DNA of 64,000 nt from Natrinema ejinorense (GCF_002494345.1 NZ_NXNI01000001.1:1116001-1180000); one strand, 5' to 3'; shown: positions 18,748-27,839, counted from the first letter of the stretch. Translations and numbers: made by a program. Notes: generated by a model from the sequence alone, not told the origin.

Positions 18748-19848
18748 ATGCCGCTTCAGACGCCGCCGTTGCGTGGGATACACGACGAGCGCGGGGCGAA
18801 GTTCACGGAGTTTGGCGGCTGGGACATGCCGGTCGAGTTCGATTCGATTCAGACCGAGCACGCCGCCGTCCGGGAGGACGTCGGGATCTTCGACGTCTCG
18901 CATATGGGCCAGATCCACGTCACCGGGCCGGACGCGACGGCGTTGATGCAACGCCTGACGTCAAACGACGTCTCGCGGCTCGCGGTCGGCGACTCCCAGT
19001 ACGCCGCGATCACCGACGAGGATGGGATCATCGTCGACGACACCGTCGTCTATCGGCTCCCCGACGAGAGGGACGACCCGACTTACCTGTTCGTTCCCAA
19101 CGCCGGCACCGACGAGGCGACCCACGAACGGTGGCTCGGCTACCGCAACGAGTGGGAGCTCGAGGCGACCGTCGACAACCGGACCGACGAGTACGCGATG
19201 TTCGCCGTCCAGGGACCGAACGCGGCTGACCTCCTCGAGCGCGTCACCGACGAATCGGTGGCCGATCTCGACCGGTTCGAGGCGCGGTACGCGACGATCG
19301 ACGGCGTCGACTGCTGGACGGCCCGGACGGGCTACACCGGCGAGGACGGCTTCGAACTGATCGTCCCCTGGGCGGCAGCAGAGGAGATCTGGTCCGTGTT
19401 CGACTGCCAGCCCTGCGGGCTCGGGGCCCGCGATACGCTCCGAATCGAGGCCGGATTGTTGCTCGCCGGGCAGGACTTCGACGCGGAGTCGAACCCGCGG
19501 ACGCCCTACGAGGCCGGGATCGGCTTTACCGTCGCACTCGAGACGGAGTTCGTCGGTCGGGACGCGCTCGCGGCGATCGAGGAGGCAGGCGTCGACGAGC
19601 GACTCGTCGGCTTCCAGTTGATCGATCGCGGCGTCCCCCGACACGGCTACGACATCACGAACGCCGAGAGCCGGGTCATCGGCACCGTCACCAGCGGGAC
19701 GATGAGTCCGACCGTCGAGAAACCGATCGGTCTGGGCTACGTACCCGTGGCGTACGCGGAGCCGGGGACCACGCTGCAGGTCGTCGTCCGCGGCCAATCG
19801 AAGAAAGCACGAGTCGAAACCACACCCTTCATCGATACAGTACAATGA
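18748..19848 (+). CDS. gcvT: Glycine cleavage system T-protein (aminomethyltransferase)
   Basis: Transfers the methylene carbon from aminomethyl-lipoyl GcvH to tetrahydrofolate and releases ammonia. The 366 residues carry family blocks [54 protein letters not shown] and the C-terminal [11 protein letters not shown]. The ATG at 18748 gives the canonical N-terminus [18 protein letters not shown]; a longer in-frame extension upstream is Arg/Ser-rich and rejected. Its stop overlaps the gcvH start by four bases. The P-protein genes are at the left end of the window on the other strand. Confidence 0.95.
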   Translation: MPLQTPPLRGIHDERGAKFTEFGGWDMPVEFDSIQTEHAAVREDVGIFDVSHMGQIHVTGPDATALMQRLTSNDVSRLAVGDSQYAAITDEDGIIVDDTVVYRLPDERDDPTYLFVPNAGTDEATHERWLGYRNEWELEATVDNRTDEYAMFAVQGPNAADLLERVTDESVADLDRFEARYATIDGVDCWTARTGYTGEDGFELIVPWAAAEEIWSVFDCQPCGLGARDTLRIEAGLLLAGQDFDAESNPRTPYEAGIGFTVALETEFVGRDALAAIEEAGVDERLVGFQLIDRGVPRHGYDITNAESRVIGTVTSGTMSPTVEKPIGLGYVPVAYAEPGTTLQVVVRGQSKKARVETTPFIDTVQ

Positions 19849-20228
19849 GCTTCGACATTCCCGACGAGAGACGGTATCTAGAATCACACGAGTGGGCACT
19901 CGAGACAGACGGCGTCGTCCGCGTGGGCATCACCGATTTCGCACAGGACGAACTCGGCGACGTAGTCTTCGTCGAACTCCCCGACGAGGGCGACGTCCTC
20001 GAGGGGGAAACGGAGTTCGGCGTCGTCGAATCGATCAAGGCCGTTTCCGACCTCTACGCGCCCGTCAGCGGCGAGGTCATCGCGATCAACGAGGCGCTGT
20101 TCGACGCCCCCGAACTCGTCAACGAGGATCCCTTCGGCGAGGGCTGGATGCTCGAGATCGACGCCGACGATCCCGACGAACTCGAGGCCCTGCTGACCGC
20201 CGACGAGTACGAAGACCAGATCGCCTGA
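19845..20228 (+). CDS. gcvH: Glycine cleavage system H-protein (lipoyl carrier)
   Basis: Small shuttle protein of 127 residues that carries the aminomethyl and dihydrolipoyl intermediates between the P, T and L proteins. The lipoylation lysine is K65 in [11 protein letters not shown], followed by the hallmark YAPVSGEV. The start [18 protein letters not shown] is standard. Translation is coupled to gcvT (ATGA overlap). A palindromic-element-like sequence lies a few bases after the stop. Confidence 0.96.
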   Translation: MSFDIPDERRYLESHEWALETDGVVRVGITDFAQDELGDVVFVELPDEGDVLEGETEFGVVESIKAVSDLYAPVSGEVIAINEALFDAPELVNEDPFGEGWMLEIDADDPDELEALLTADEYEDQIA

Positions 20229-20235
20229 CTCGCGG

Positions 20236-20262
20236 CCCATACGGACTCCTGTCCGTCAGTGA
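20236..20262 (+). repeat. Degenerate half-copy of dispersed palindromic element
   Basis: ACTCCTGTCCGTCAGTGACGG, eight to thirty bases after the gcvH stop, matches the left half of the elements at 24402 and (inverted) 35533. The right half is not recognisable, so this is a partial or decayed copy. Confidence 0.4.
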
Positions 20263-20383
20263 CGGCACAACGCAGGGCGGTTCGCGAGTGCGCCGGCAAA
20301 GCGACTGATTGCAGAGGGAAGTGCGGGTATACAACTCGGGACACCGTGTGGGAGTCCGTCCCGTCGGGCCACCGGACGAGACG

Positions 20384-21094
20384 CTACTCGAGACTGACGA
20401 GGTATTCGAGCATCTCGTCCAGGGGTGCGTTCGTCACGGCCAGCGAGTAGCCGTCGATCCGCGCCAGATCGGCAGCGTGGTCCCAGAGGTCGCCCTCGTC
20501 GATACCGTGGAGGATAACGGCGTTGGGCGTCGGGTTGACGACCCGGAGCGCCACGAGGGGCGACTCCCCGCGCGTCACGCCCGTAAACACGAGTACGCGG
20601 TTCGTGCTCTGCCCGTAGAGCCGGAAGAACTCCTCGCTCGAGAGGCGCGTGATCGCTTTGATGCTGTCGATAACGGTGTGCCCGCTGACGCTGTCGGTAC
20701 CGCTCGAGGCGATTTCGGTCGCCTCGAGGTCGTCGTACAGCCTCTCGAGGGGAAGGGACGTAGCGTACTCGCGGAGGTCGTAGACGACGTCGCTCTCGAA
20801 GCCCGCCGAGAGGACGCGACCGTACTGTCGGATGCGCTCGCCGCCGCGGCGTTCGTCGATCGTGAGCAAGCCCTCGACGAGTCGGCCGACGACGCCGATG
20901 CCGGGGCTCTCCCGGCGTCCGCTCTCGTAGTCGGAGATGACCGACGACGAGACCTCGAGTTCGGCCGCGAGGTCGGTCTGTGAGACGTTGAAGTCGGTGC
21001 GCCACTTGCGCAGGGTCGCACCGGGATCGTCGCTCAACGTGATCTCACCGGCGATCTTCTCCGCGAGTTCTCGTTTCGGTCCGCGTCCGCCCAT
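20384..21094 (-). CDS. HTH transcriptional regulator, COG1709-like
   Basis: Archaeal predicted transcriptional regulator of 236 residues. An N-terminal lambda-repressor-like helix-turn-helix (about 25-75) contains FNVSQTDLAAELEVSSSVISDYESGRR. The remainder forms an uncharacterised C-terminal domain with conserved stretches around ITRLSSEEFFRLYGQS, RVLVFTGVTRGESPLVALR and LARIDGYSLAVTNAP. This may bind a small molecule. The arrangement is conserved across archaea, but no regulon is known. It converges with gcvH. Its start is near a GC-rich, promoter-poor stretch. Confidence 0.8.
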   Translation of the reverse strand: MGGRGPKRELAEKIAGEITLSDDPGATLRKWRTDFNVSQTDLAAELEVSSSVISDYESGRRESPGIGVVGRLVEGLLTIDERRGGERIRQYGRVLSAGFESDVVYDLREYATSLPLERLYDDLEATEIASSGTDSVSGHTVIDSIKAITRLSSEEFFRLYGQSTNRVLVFTGVTRGESPLVALRVVNPTPNAVILHGIDEGDLWDHAADLARIDGYSLAVTNAPLDEMLEYLVSLE

Positions 21095-21206
21095 ACCCGT
21101 CGGTCGAGCGGTCGGTCCAAGTAGCTACCGAAGACGAAGTGGTCGTCTCGAGGCGGAACGAACGTCGACAACCGCCGTCTGCCCGGGCCGTCCGTCGCGG
21201 TGTCGA

Positions 21207-21893
21207 ATGCCCCAACAGTCAAGCCCCCGGGGTTCGAGTCGGTGGGATGTGCCATCGACCGTCGTCCACGTCGCGTTCGCAGGACTGATCGGGGTCGCCT
21301 TACTCGGCGACGAGTTCGACACGCGGGCGATCGCGATCGTGATGGCGTGTAGCGCCGTGCTGGATCTCGACACGTTGATCGGCATCGTCGTGCCGGGCAC
21401 CCATCGCGCGGCCTTTCACAACCTCTGGATCGTCCTCGTCCCCGCCGCCGTCCTGCTGTGGGACGGTGCGATCCGCGATCGATCGATCGTCCGGGACCGG
21501 TGGGGCGAGTACGGCCACCGCATCGCGTGGGCCAGTTTGGCCGGACTGCTCTTCGCACACGTGCTGTTCGACGCGTTCTTCAACGGCGTCAACCTCTTCT
21601 GGCCGGTCCACGATCGGTTTTACGACCTGTCCGGATCGCTTCTCGTGACCGACCAGCGCGGACTCGTCCAGACGTTCGTCGAACTCGACGCCGGAACCGT
21701 AGCCGAGTCGACGGCCCGCGGGACCACCGAGAACACCCACTACAGGACCGGGTTCGATCCCACTCGAGACGGACCGGCGACCGCCGTCGAACGGATCTTC
21801 CCCATCGCGGCGACCGGCGAACGGTTCGTCCTCACCGTCGCCGGCTTCGCGACGGTTCTCGTACGGATCGTCGAAGACCGACGGGGTGACTGA
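21207..21893 (+). CDS. Membrane-bound metal-dependent hydrolase (YdjM/DUF457-like)
   Basis: Membrane protein of 228 residues in the YdjM-type family of predicted membrane-bound metal hydrolases. Conserved candidate metal ligands are in VVHVAFAGL, SAVLDLDTLIG, AAFHNLW and AHVLFDAFFNG. Four or five hydrophobic helices span residues 18-60, 72-90, 110-130 and the C-terminus. Members are sometimes annotated as LexA-binding or DNA-damage-related, without firm function. The ATG at 21207 precedes MPQQSSPRGSSRWDVPST. A longer in-frame version overlapping the regulator gene lacks hydrophobic or conserved content. Confidence 0.75.
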   Translation: MPQQSSPRGSSRWDVPSTVVHVAFAGLIGVALLGDEFDTRAIAIVMACSAVLDLDTLIGIVVPGTHRAAFHNLWIVLVPAAVLLWDGAIRDRSIVRDRWGEYGHRIAWASLAGLLFAHVLFDAFFNGVNLFWPVHDRFYDLSGSLLVTDQRGLVQTFVELDAGTVAESTARGTTENTHYRTGFDPTRDGPATAVERIFPIAATGERFVLTVAGFATVLVRIVEDRRGD

Positions 21894-21933
21894 CGTCGGG
21901 CCGAGACGGAGCCGATCGCGTTACCCGTGGCCG

Positions 21934-22683
21934 CTACTCGCTTGCGGACGGTGGCGCGGTCGTCTCCACGCGCTCGCGGAGCCACGCGATCGCCGCCTCG
22001 ACCGTCTCCGGATCGGTACTCGAGACGCGGATCCGGCCGGGCCGGTTCTCGCTTCGCGGATAACTCCCGACCGAGACGTCGAACCGGTCGGTGACGCCCT
22101 CGAGCACGTCGTGCAGCGATCCCTCGGGTGCCGGCGTGTACAGCGTGTCCGCGGTCGAATCGCCCTGAAACTCGTCGGCCACCGCGTCGAACATCGCCCG
22201 CATCTCGTCGGGGATGCCGGCGAAGACGTAGACGTTCTCGACGACGCAGCCGGGTGCCCACCCCTCGTCGACGACGATGGGCGTCGCACCCTCCGGGATC
22301 GAGGCCGCGGCATCGATGTCGAGATGCAGATCGTACTCCTCGACCAGGTCCGGGTTTTCCTCCCGGAACGCCGCCGCCTTCTCGACCAACCCGTCTCGAA
22401 TCTCGCCGTGGACGACGAACTCGCGCTCGAGGCCGTCGGCGACGGCCTCGACGGTCACGTCGTCGGGGGTCCCGCCGATCCCGCCGGTGACGATCACGGC
22501 GTCGAACTCGTCGCTCCACCGGGCGACGGAGTCGGCGATGAGTTCGCGGTCGTCGGGAATCGTCAGGATTCGCTGTACTGTGCTGCCCCGCTCGGTGATC
22601 CGCTCGGCCAGCCACGACGCGTTGGTATTGGTCGTCGACCCCGCGAGAATCTCGTCGCCGACGGTGACGATCGCGACGTTCAT
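21934..22683 (-). CDS. CinA/MoeA-type molybdopterin-binding domain protein
   Basis: Cytoplasmic protein of 249 residues built mainly of a MoCF-binding (CinA N-terminal) domain. Its signatures are VTVGDEILAGSTTNTNA near the start, VTGGIGGTPDDVT in the middle and VYVFAGIPDEMRAM. In bacteria CinA acts as a pyrophosphatase or nicotinamide-nucleotide deamidase, but the deamidase domain is absent here, as in other archaeal single-domain members. The ATG at 22683 overlaps the stop of a small upstream Cys-rich reading frame (ATGA). An alternative start at 22692 adds three residues. Confidence 0.85.
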   Translation of the reverse strand: MNVAIVTVGDEILAGSTTNTNASWLAERITERGSTVQRILTIPDDRELIADSVARWSDEFDAVIVTGGIGGTPDDVTVEAVADGLEREFVVHGEIRDGLVEKAAAFREENPDLVEEYDLHLDIDAAASIPEGATPIVVDEGWAPGCVVENVYVFAGIPDEMRAMFDAVADEFQGDSTADTLYTPAPEGSLHDVLEGVTDRFDVSVGSYPRSENRPGRIRVSSTDPETVEAAIAWLRERVETTAPPSASE

Positions 22684-22856
22684 AGCCGGCATTCGAGTTC
22701 CGGGCAGTTATCCGCTCCGGCATCCGGTCGGCAGTCGAGACACGAATCGGAAGTCGATACGGGAAAACAGCGCTCGAGCGCCCGCCGAGACGGCCGAACG
22801 CACTCGGCGGTCCAGCGGACCGGCGAACGGCGGCCCGCATCGATCGCCAGCGCCAC
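22680..22856 (-). CDS. Hypothetical small Cys-rich protein coupled to the CinA-like gene
   Basis: A reading frame of 58 residues from a GTG at 22856, not matched to any family I know. It contains six cysteines (AEC, ERCF, DSCLDC, DNC, LEC), spaced in a way that could bind zinc or form disulphides. Its TGA overlaps the ATG of the CinA-like gene, the usual haloarchaeal coupling. This is the main support for it being a real gene. The start is uncertain, since the open frame continues upstream. Confidence 0.4.
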   Translation of the reverse strand: MALAIDAGRRSPVRWTAECVRPSRRALERCFPVSTSDSCLDCRPDAGADNCPELECRL

Positions 22857-23056
22857 GGTTTTGTAAGCTGTGTGCCAACTGGTCGTATGAGCGTGGATAC
22901 CGGCGATGGGTCCTTTGCTGTCCCCCCGTCGCCGAGCGATGCATGCCGTCCCACCGGTTCGGACGCGGTGGACGGCCGAATCACTCGTCGAACACGGAGT
23001 CGGTCCCACCGGACGCTACCGGTAGCGGACCGCTCACAGCGATCCGGAGTGGATCC

Positions 23057-24403
23057 ATGGTAGCAGTGGATCTCGCCTTCTCGTTCGGGCGACTCCTCTT
23101 TGCCTTCTTCCTGGTCTTCCTGAACGGCTTCTTCGTCGCCGCCGAGTTCGCATACGTCCGCATCCGGCCGACGCAGATCCAGACCCTCGTCGACGAGGGC
23201 CGGTCGTCGGCGAAACTCGTCCAGGAGGCCGAGGAGAACCTGGACGACTACCTCGCGACGACCCAACTGGGGATCACGATCGCCTCGCTGGGGCTGGGGT
23301 GGGTCGGTGAGCCCGCCATCGCCTCGCTTCTCGAGCCCGTGTTAGGGCCGATACTCCCCGCGGGAACGCTTCATCTCGTGTCGATCGCGATCGGATTCAG
23401 CATCATCACCTTCCTGCACGTCGTTTTCGGGGAGCTCGCGCCCAAGACCCTCGCCATCGCGGACGCCGAACGGATCGCGCTGCTCGTCGCCGCGCCGATG
23501 AAGTTCTTCTACTACATCTTCATCCCCGGGATTATCGTATTCAACGGCACGGCGAACTTCTTCACCCGACTCATCGGCGTCGCGCCGGCCTCCGAGCGCG
23601 ACGAGAGTCACAGCCAGGAAGAGATCCTGCGGATCGTTTCCCAGTCGGGCCGCCAGGGTGCCGTCGAGATGGCGGAAGTCGAGATGATCGAATCGATCTT
23701 CGACCTCAGCGACACGGTCGCTCGAGAGGTGATGATCCCCCGCCCTGACGTCGTTACCGTTCGCGCCGGGATGCCACTCTCGGAGCTCCGGGGCGTGGCG
23801 GCCAGCGGGACCTACACCCGGTTCCCCGTGGTCGACGAGGAGGCTGACCAGCCCGTCGTCGGGTTCGTTCACGCGAAAGACGTGCTGCAGGCCATCGAGA
23901 CCGCGGACGGCGGCGACGAACCGACCGCTCACGATCTCGCTCGAGACATCATCATCGTCCCCGAGACTCGCCGAATCGACGAGATTCTCGGGGAATTCCG
24001 TCGGCAGAACGTCCAGATGGCAGTCGTCATCGACGAGTGGGGTGCCTTCGAGGGCATCCTCACCATCGAGGACGTCATCGAGGAAGTCGTCGGAGAGATC
24101 CAAGACGAGTTCGACGTCGCCGAAATGGAGCCCTCGGTCGACGAACTCCCCGACGGCCGCTACGCCATGGACGGCGGCGTCTCCCTCGCGGACGTCAACG
24201 AACTCCTCGGAACGACGTTCGAAGGCGATGCGTTCGACACCATCGGCGGCCTCGTGTTGAGTCGCCTCGGCCGCGCACCGGAAATCGGCGACGCGATCGA
24301 GGCCGACGGCTACGAGGTGACCGTCGAGGACGTAGAGGGCACGCGGATCTCGAGCGTGATCGTGAGCGAGGTCATCGCGGAGGCCGAGGAGTCGACCGAT
24401 TGA
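23057..24403 (+). CDS. CNNM/CBS domain membrane protein (hemolysin C / CorC family)
   Basis: Integral membrane protein of 448 residues with three domains in order. A CNNM (DUF21) transmembrane domain (about 1-190) contains LNGFFVAAEFAYVRIRP. A pair of CBS domains follows (about 210-345; MIPRPDVVTVRAG, FPVVDEEADQPVVGFVHAKD). A CorC/HlyC transporter-associated domain closes the protein (about 360-445; DGGVSLADVNELLG). The family is linked to Mg2+/Na+ transport, so cation efflux is likely. The ATG at 23057 gives the usual short N-terminus. The stop codon runs directly into a palindromic repeat element. Confidence 0.9.
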   Translation: MVAVDLAFSFGRLLFAFFLVFLNGFFVAAEFAYVRIRPTQIQTLVDEGRSSAKLVQEAEENLDDYLATTQLGITIASLGLGWVGEPAIASLLEPVLGPILPAGTLHLVSIAIGFSIITFLHVVFGELAPKTLAIADAERIALLVAAPMKFFYYIFIPGIIVFNGTANFFTRLIGVAPASERDESHSQEEILRIVSQSGRQGAVEMAEVEMIESIFDLSDTVAREVMIPRPDVVTVRAGMPLSELRGVAASGTYTRFPVVDEEADQPVVGFVHAKDVLQAIETADGGDEPTAHDLARDIIIVPETRRIDEILGEFRRQNVQMAVVIDEWGAFEGILTIEDVIEEVVGEIQDEFDVAEMEPSVDELPDGRYAMDGGVSLADVNELLGTTFEGDAFDTIGGLVLSRLGRAPEIGDAIEADGYEVTVEDVEGTRISSVIVSEVIAEAEESTD

Positions 24404-24488
24404 GACGGTCTCCTGTCCGTCAGGGCCGGTGGGACCGGGACCACCCTGCGGTCCCACCGAGAAATCGGGACAGCAAACCGTATGAGAC
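24402..24488 (+). repeat. Dispersed palindromic element, copy A
   Basis: Eighty-seven-base element beginning inside the TGA of the CNNM gene. The inner hairpin has a ten-base stem GGTGGGACCG / CGGTCCCACC (24428-24437 with 24449-24458) and an eleven-base loop. The outer arms are ACGGT...ACCGT, and TGAGAC occurs at both ends. A copy about 90 percent identical lies inverted at 35533. Possible roles are a transcript 3'-end structure or a small mobile palindrome. Confidence 0.75.
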
Positions 24489-24674
24489 GCCGCGTCGGAA
24501 CGCGACGCGGTTCGTGCTGCGGTCGACGGGCTCTCCATCGGATGTCATATCGTGTGGCGTTCCGTCTCGAGCCGATGGTCCGCCGTTGCGGACGGTCCCT
24601 CACAGACCCATGACTGTAATCAGATATACCATATTTGCGACATCTTTATGCTGTGAGATCTGCTTCCTCCGGCT

Positions 24675-25589
24675 ATGGAACGACGGACTTTCATCGGCGT
24701 CTCGGGAGTCGGACTCGGACTCGCAGGCTGTCTCAACGCGGGCCTCGACGGATCGGACGCCGCGAACGGGACCAAAAACGAAACGGGCGAGACCACCGAC
24801 GATTCGTTCAGCGACACGAATTCGTCCGACGGCACCGGAACCGGGACGGAGACCGACGACGACTCCGCTGTGGGGAGCGACGCCGAGAGCGAGGGGTCGG
24901 AGCGAACGGTCTCGTTTCCCTCCTGTACCCGGGCAGAGCTCACGGGATCGTTCGAAGCCGGCGACGTCGCCTTCGCGAGTACGGGGTTCTACGACGATGG
25001 GCTGTACGGAAACACCGTGGTCGAGGACGGGGTCGTCTTCGGCGAGGACGTCGACGCACCGTTCTCGGGAACGGTGGTGTTCGAGATCGGCGACGACTCC
25101 GCCGTCCACGAGAGCGACGACGAAATCACCGTCGAGATCCCGGAGTACGGCAGCGACGGCACCGTTATTTCGTCTCTCACGACCGACGAGATGGCGTATC
25201 GAGCGGGGGGAACGACACACGGGAATCCGAACGCGCGTGAGTGTCTGGGCGAGATCGAGCCTGACGACGGCGGGACCGACGAGACCGCGACGTTCGAACT
25301 GGTGAGCCTCGAGACGAACGCCCCCATCGATTCCGGCGAGTTCCTCGAGGTGAGCGTCACAGTCGAGAACACCGGCGACGCTGCCGGCAGGCAGGACCTC
25401 GAGTTGATCGTCGGCCACAGCGCGGCCCGAGTCGACCGGCACGCGGTGAGCCTCGACGCCGGGGAGCGGACGGTAATCACGACGGGGTACGAAACGCCAC
25501 GCGTCGACAGCGATCAGGAGTTTCCCGTCCGCATCGAATCGGCGGACGATTCGGCCGAGCGATCCGTGCTCGTCTACGGCGCGGACTGA
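24675..25589 (+). CDS. Tat lipoprotein with CARDB-like C-terminal domain
   Basis: Secreted, probably lipid-anchored protein of 304 residues. The N-terminus MERRTFIGVSGVGLGLAGCLNAG combines a twin-arginine motif with a lipobox (LAGC, Cys19). A Thr/Ser/Asp/Gly-rich spacer follows (about 20-80). A globular region (about 85-200) holds two cysteines and no recognised motif. A CARDB-like beta-sandwich closes the protein (about 210-304; [39 protein letters not shown]). CARDB domains mediate adhesion or protein contacts at archaeal surfaces. Function unknown. Confidence 0.8.
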   Translation: MERRTFIGVSGVGLGLAGCLNAGLDGSDAANGTKNETGETTDDSFSDTNSSDGTGTGTETDDDSAVGSDAESEGSERTVSFPSCTRAELTGSFEAGDVAFASTGFYDDGLYGNTVVEDGVVFGEDVDAPFSGTVVFEIGDDSAVHESDDEITVEIPEYGSDGTVISSLTTDEMAYRAGGTTHGNPNARECLGEIEPDDGGTDETATFELVSLETNAPIDSGEFLEVSVTVENTGDAAGRQDLELIVGHSAARVDRHAVSLDAGERTVITTGYETPRVDSDQEFPVRIESADDSAERSVLVYGAD

Positions 25590-25632
25590 GACGGTCCCCT
25601 GTCCCGAGTGACTGACAGCGGTTCCGTCTGAG
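25588..25632 (+). repeat. Short palindromic element related to the dispersed family
   Basis: Imperfect inverted repeat starting in the TGA of the lipoprotein gene: GAGACGGTCCCCTGTC at the left and its partial complement GACAGCGGTTCCGTCTGAG at the right. The left arm equals that of copy A (24402) but the central hairpin is missing. Confidence 0.5.
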
Positions 25633-25682
25633 AACGTCCGCGGCGATCCGTCCGATAGCGTTCGATTCAGGGTACGTTCCTC

Positions 25683-27197
25683 TCACGACCACTGCGCAAC
25701 CGGCTCGCCGCTCGTCGACCGGTCGACGTACTCGGTTTGCATCTCGAAGACGGCCTCGTCGAAGTCCAGCCCTGCCTCGAGTCGGTCGCGGACACGCTCT
25801 AGCTTCCACTGGCTCGGCGTCACCCGATCGGTCCACCGTGCCTCGAGCGGTGCGAGATAGTCCTCGATCGTGTCCGCGGGAACGCCCTGCTCGCGGAGGC
25901 CGCGCCGAGCGAATCCGAACAGTTCGTCGTAGATCACGGCCGAGTCAGTCGTTCGGTCGCCGTCGACGGTAACCCACGCGAGGTCGGCGTCGAGTCCGTT
26001 TTCGACGGCGTCGTAGAAGCTCCGTTCGGCGACATCTCGATCGAGGGTCGCGAGCGGATGACCGACCGCACACAGGCCGTGGACGAGTCCGGCGACCAGA
26101 CACTGGAGGCCGACGTTTTCGACGATCGTGGGCTGGGTGGGGAGCGGGCGATATTCGATGCGAATGGACCACCGATCGCCCTGCTCGACCGGCTGCCCCC
26201 CGACAACGGTGCGGAGCCACCGCCAGTACGTTCCTCGCTTGTGATTGAGCTCCCAGAACAGGTCCGGAAACGTCTCGCGGTCGCCGTCGCCGACCCACTC
26301 CTGGAGGAAGGGGGCACACGTCGGATCGGCGCGGAGTCGGTCGATCGTCGCTGCCGTTCGGCGTATTTTCTCGGGAAAGCGGACCTTCTCCCATGCCCCG
26401 TTGATCGACTGCTCGAACACCGGAATCCGGAGTTCGTGATACGTCTCCTCGAGCAAGCGACCGGGATCGTCGATGTCGTACAGATCCGGCGGCAACAGCG
26501 GCGAGTTCGTCGCCAACGCGAGGACCGGGCCGAGCGTCCCCACGGCGGTGTTGTGATACCGCGAGAACTCCTCGACGTCGGGTATCTGGACGTGTGGCTG
26601 GATCGAGCTCGTCAGTGACTCGAAGAGGATCGACGGGAACCGCCGTTCGACGCCCGGCACCGAGAGGGTGACCGATCCCCCGGTTCGTGCCAGCACGTCG
26701 TTGTCGATCGCACAGTATCGCGGCGACGGCGTCATGTTCTCGGCGATCGTCATCCCCTCGCTCTCGTCGACGGCCGCCAGATACGCGTGGCTCCCGTTCG
26801 ACGGCGGAATCGTCCACATCGCATCCAGTACGATCGCTCCCCCCGCCCGGTCGGCCGCCTGCTGTGCGTTCCGGTAGTCCCGCCGGAGCGCCGCTGCCCC
26901 CGCAGCGATACCGTCCCCGTCGAACCGCGTCGGCTCGGTGTTGAACTCGACGTTGTGTACCCCGAGTTCCTTGTCACAGTGGCCGTCGAAGACGTCCTCG
27001 GGCACGCGAGCGAGCCGTCCGTCCGCATCGACCGCGTAGGCCTCGAGTTCGATTCCGAGGCCGAAACTCGGGCTGTCGAGTCGCCCCGCCTGAAGGGCCT
27101 CGATGAGACGATCGGCCTGCTCGTCGACGCGCCGATCGAACTCGCGTCGCGTGGCGTCCTCGAGCGATCGCGTAACGAGGTCGATGAACTCCGCCAT
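25683..27197 (-). CDS. GCS2-type glutamate-cysteine ligase-like protein (long form)
   Basis: Protein of 504 residues resembling carboxylate-amine ligases of the GCS2/COG2170 group. It has the opening GLGIELEAYAVD, an acidic metal-binding motif in VHNVEFNTEP, SRYHNTAVGT, and the IRIEYRPLPTQPTIVENVGL block typical of gamma-glutamylcysteine synthetase-like enzymes. Haloarchaea make gamma-glutamylcysteine with a shorter GshA. This longer relative may ligate glutamate to another amine, or be a second such enzyme. The C-terminal 100 residues (from ARRGLREQGVP) are helical and lack a known motif. It stands alone and runs toward the lipoprotein gene. Confidence 0.65.
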   Translation of the reverse strand: MAEFIDLVTRSLEDATRREFDRRVDEQADRLIEALQAGRLDSPSFGLGIELEAYAVDADGRLARVPEDVFDGHCDKELGVHNVEFNTEPTRFDGDGIAAGAAALRRDYRNAQQAADRAGGAIVLDAMWTIPPSNGSHAYLAAVDESEGMTIAENMTPSPRYCAIDNDVLARTGGSVTLSVPGVERRFPSILFESLTSSIQPHVQIPDVEEFSRYHNTAVGTLGPVLALATNSPLLPPDLYDIDDPGRLLEETYHELRIPVFEQSINGAWEKVRFPEKIRRTAATIDRLRADPTCAPFLQEWVGDGDRETFPDLFWELNHKRGTYWRWLRTVVGGQPVEQGDRWSIRIEYRPLPTQPTIVENVGLQCLVAGLVHGLCAVGHPLATLDRDVAERSFYDAVENGLDADLAWVTVDGDRTTDSAVIYDELFGFARRGLREQGVPADTIEDYLAPLEARWTDRVTPSQWKLERVRDRLEAGLDFDEAVFEMQTEYVDRSTSGEPVAQWS

Positions 27198-27280
27198 TAC
27201 CGAACGAAGCAGTTCCAGTCGCTTAGAGCTACGGTTCCGAGCGTGACGCTCGGGGCCGAATTGGATCGCGAGTCACCCCG

Positions 27281-27391
27281 TTCGACGCACTCTACCTCGT
27301 CGAATCGAACGGTGGGGCTATCGTCTCGAGCGACGACACGGACGAGAATACGACACCTCGTCTCGACCTGACGACAGGAACTGCGGAGTGA
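27281..27391 (+). pseudogene. Remnant of the 3' end of a vapC-like PIN toxin gene
   Basis: In frame, these bases encode about 36 residues (FDALYLVESNGG, then SSDDTDENTTPRLDLTT) ending in a TGA. They align with the C-terminus of the intact vapC at 28104-28214, including the two PIN-domain aspartate regions. No upstream part of the gene or start is present. The similarity continues past the stop through the intergenic spacer to the first five codons of rfcL, so this is part of a direct repeat and not an independent gene. Confidence 0.8.
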
Positions 27392-27446
27392 CGCTCCGCA
27401 ACCACAACGCAGCTCGCACCAACCACTGTCCAATGACCGACTGGAC
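27281..27446 (+). repeat. Left copy of direct repeat flanking vapBC
   Basis: A 166-base segment about 89 percent identical to 28104-28271. It covers the vapC 3' end, the intergenic CAACCACTGTCCA block and a copy of the rfcL start (ATGACCGACTGGAC at 27433). The copy of the rfcL start runs out of homology after five codons and reaches a stop at 27482. Confidence 0.85.
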
Positions 27447-27608
27447 CGACAAGTCGGGAAGATATGATATCGATTCGATGTGCTGAGATCGTCGAAGACG
27501 AATCGTTGTGTGGCCGTGGATGCGGAGACGAATTTCGACCGGCAGGCACAAATGGGAATTTCGCTATATCGGGGAACACTTTTGTTTTCTCCCACCGTCT
27601 GCCAAGAC

Positions 27609-27839
27609 ATGTCCGACATAGCGCTGGACGACCGTGGTCGTCTCACGCTCCCAAAGGAGGTCCGAGAGCGATATGGAGACCGATATCACGTCGTTCAGCT
27701 TCCCGACGGGGTCAAATTGGTTCCGGTTGCCGACGACCCGCTCGAGGCACTCAGGGACGAATTCGCGGACATCGAAAAGTCGGCGGACGAACTTCGTGAA
27801 GAAGTTCGTGACGCAGCGCTCGACGAGGCCGGACGATAG
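27609..27839 (+). CDS. vapB: VapB-type antitoxin, AbrB/SpoVT fold
   Basis: Antitoxin of 76 residues. The N-terminal swapped-hairpin DNA-binding domain of the AbrB class spans about 1-48 (LDDRGRLTLPKEVRERYG, then VVQLPDGVKLVPVADD). A C-terminal helical tail (ALRDEFADIEKSADELREEV) would neutralise the toxin and occupy its active site. The ATG at 27609 gives the standard N-terminus. The TAG is followed directly by the toxin ATG without a gap. Such pairs usually repress their own promoter; an AT-rich stretch lies at about 27550-27600. Confidence 0.88.
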   Translation: MSDIALDDRGRLTLPKEVRERYGDRYHVVQLPDGVKLVPVADDPLEALRDEFADIEKSADELREEVRDAALDEAGR

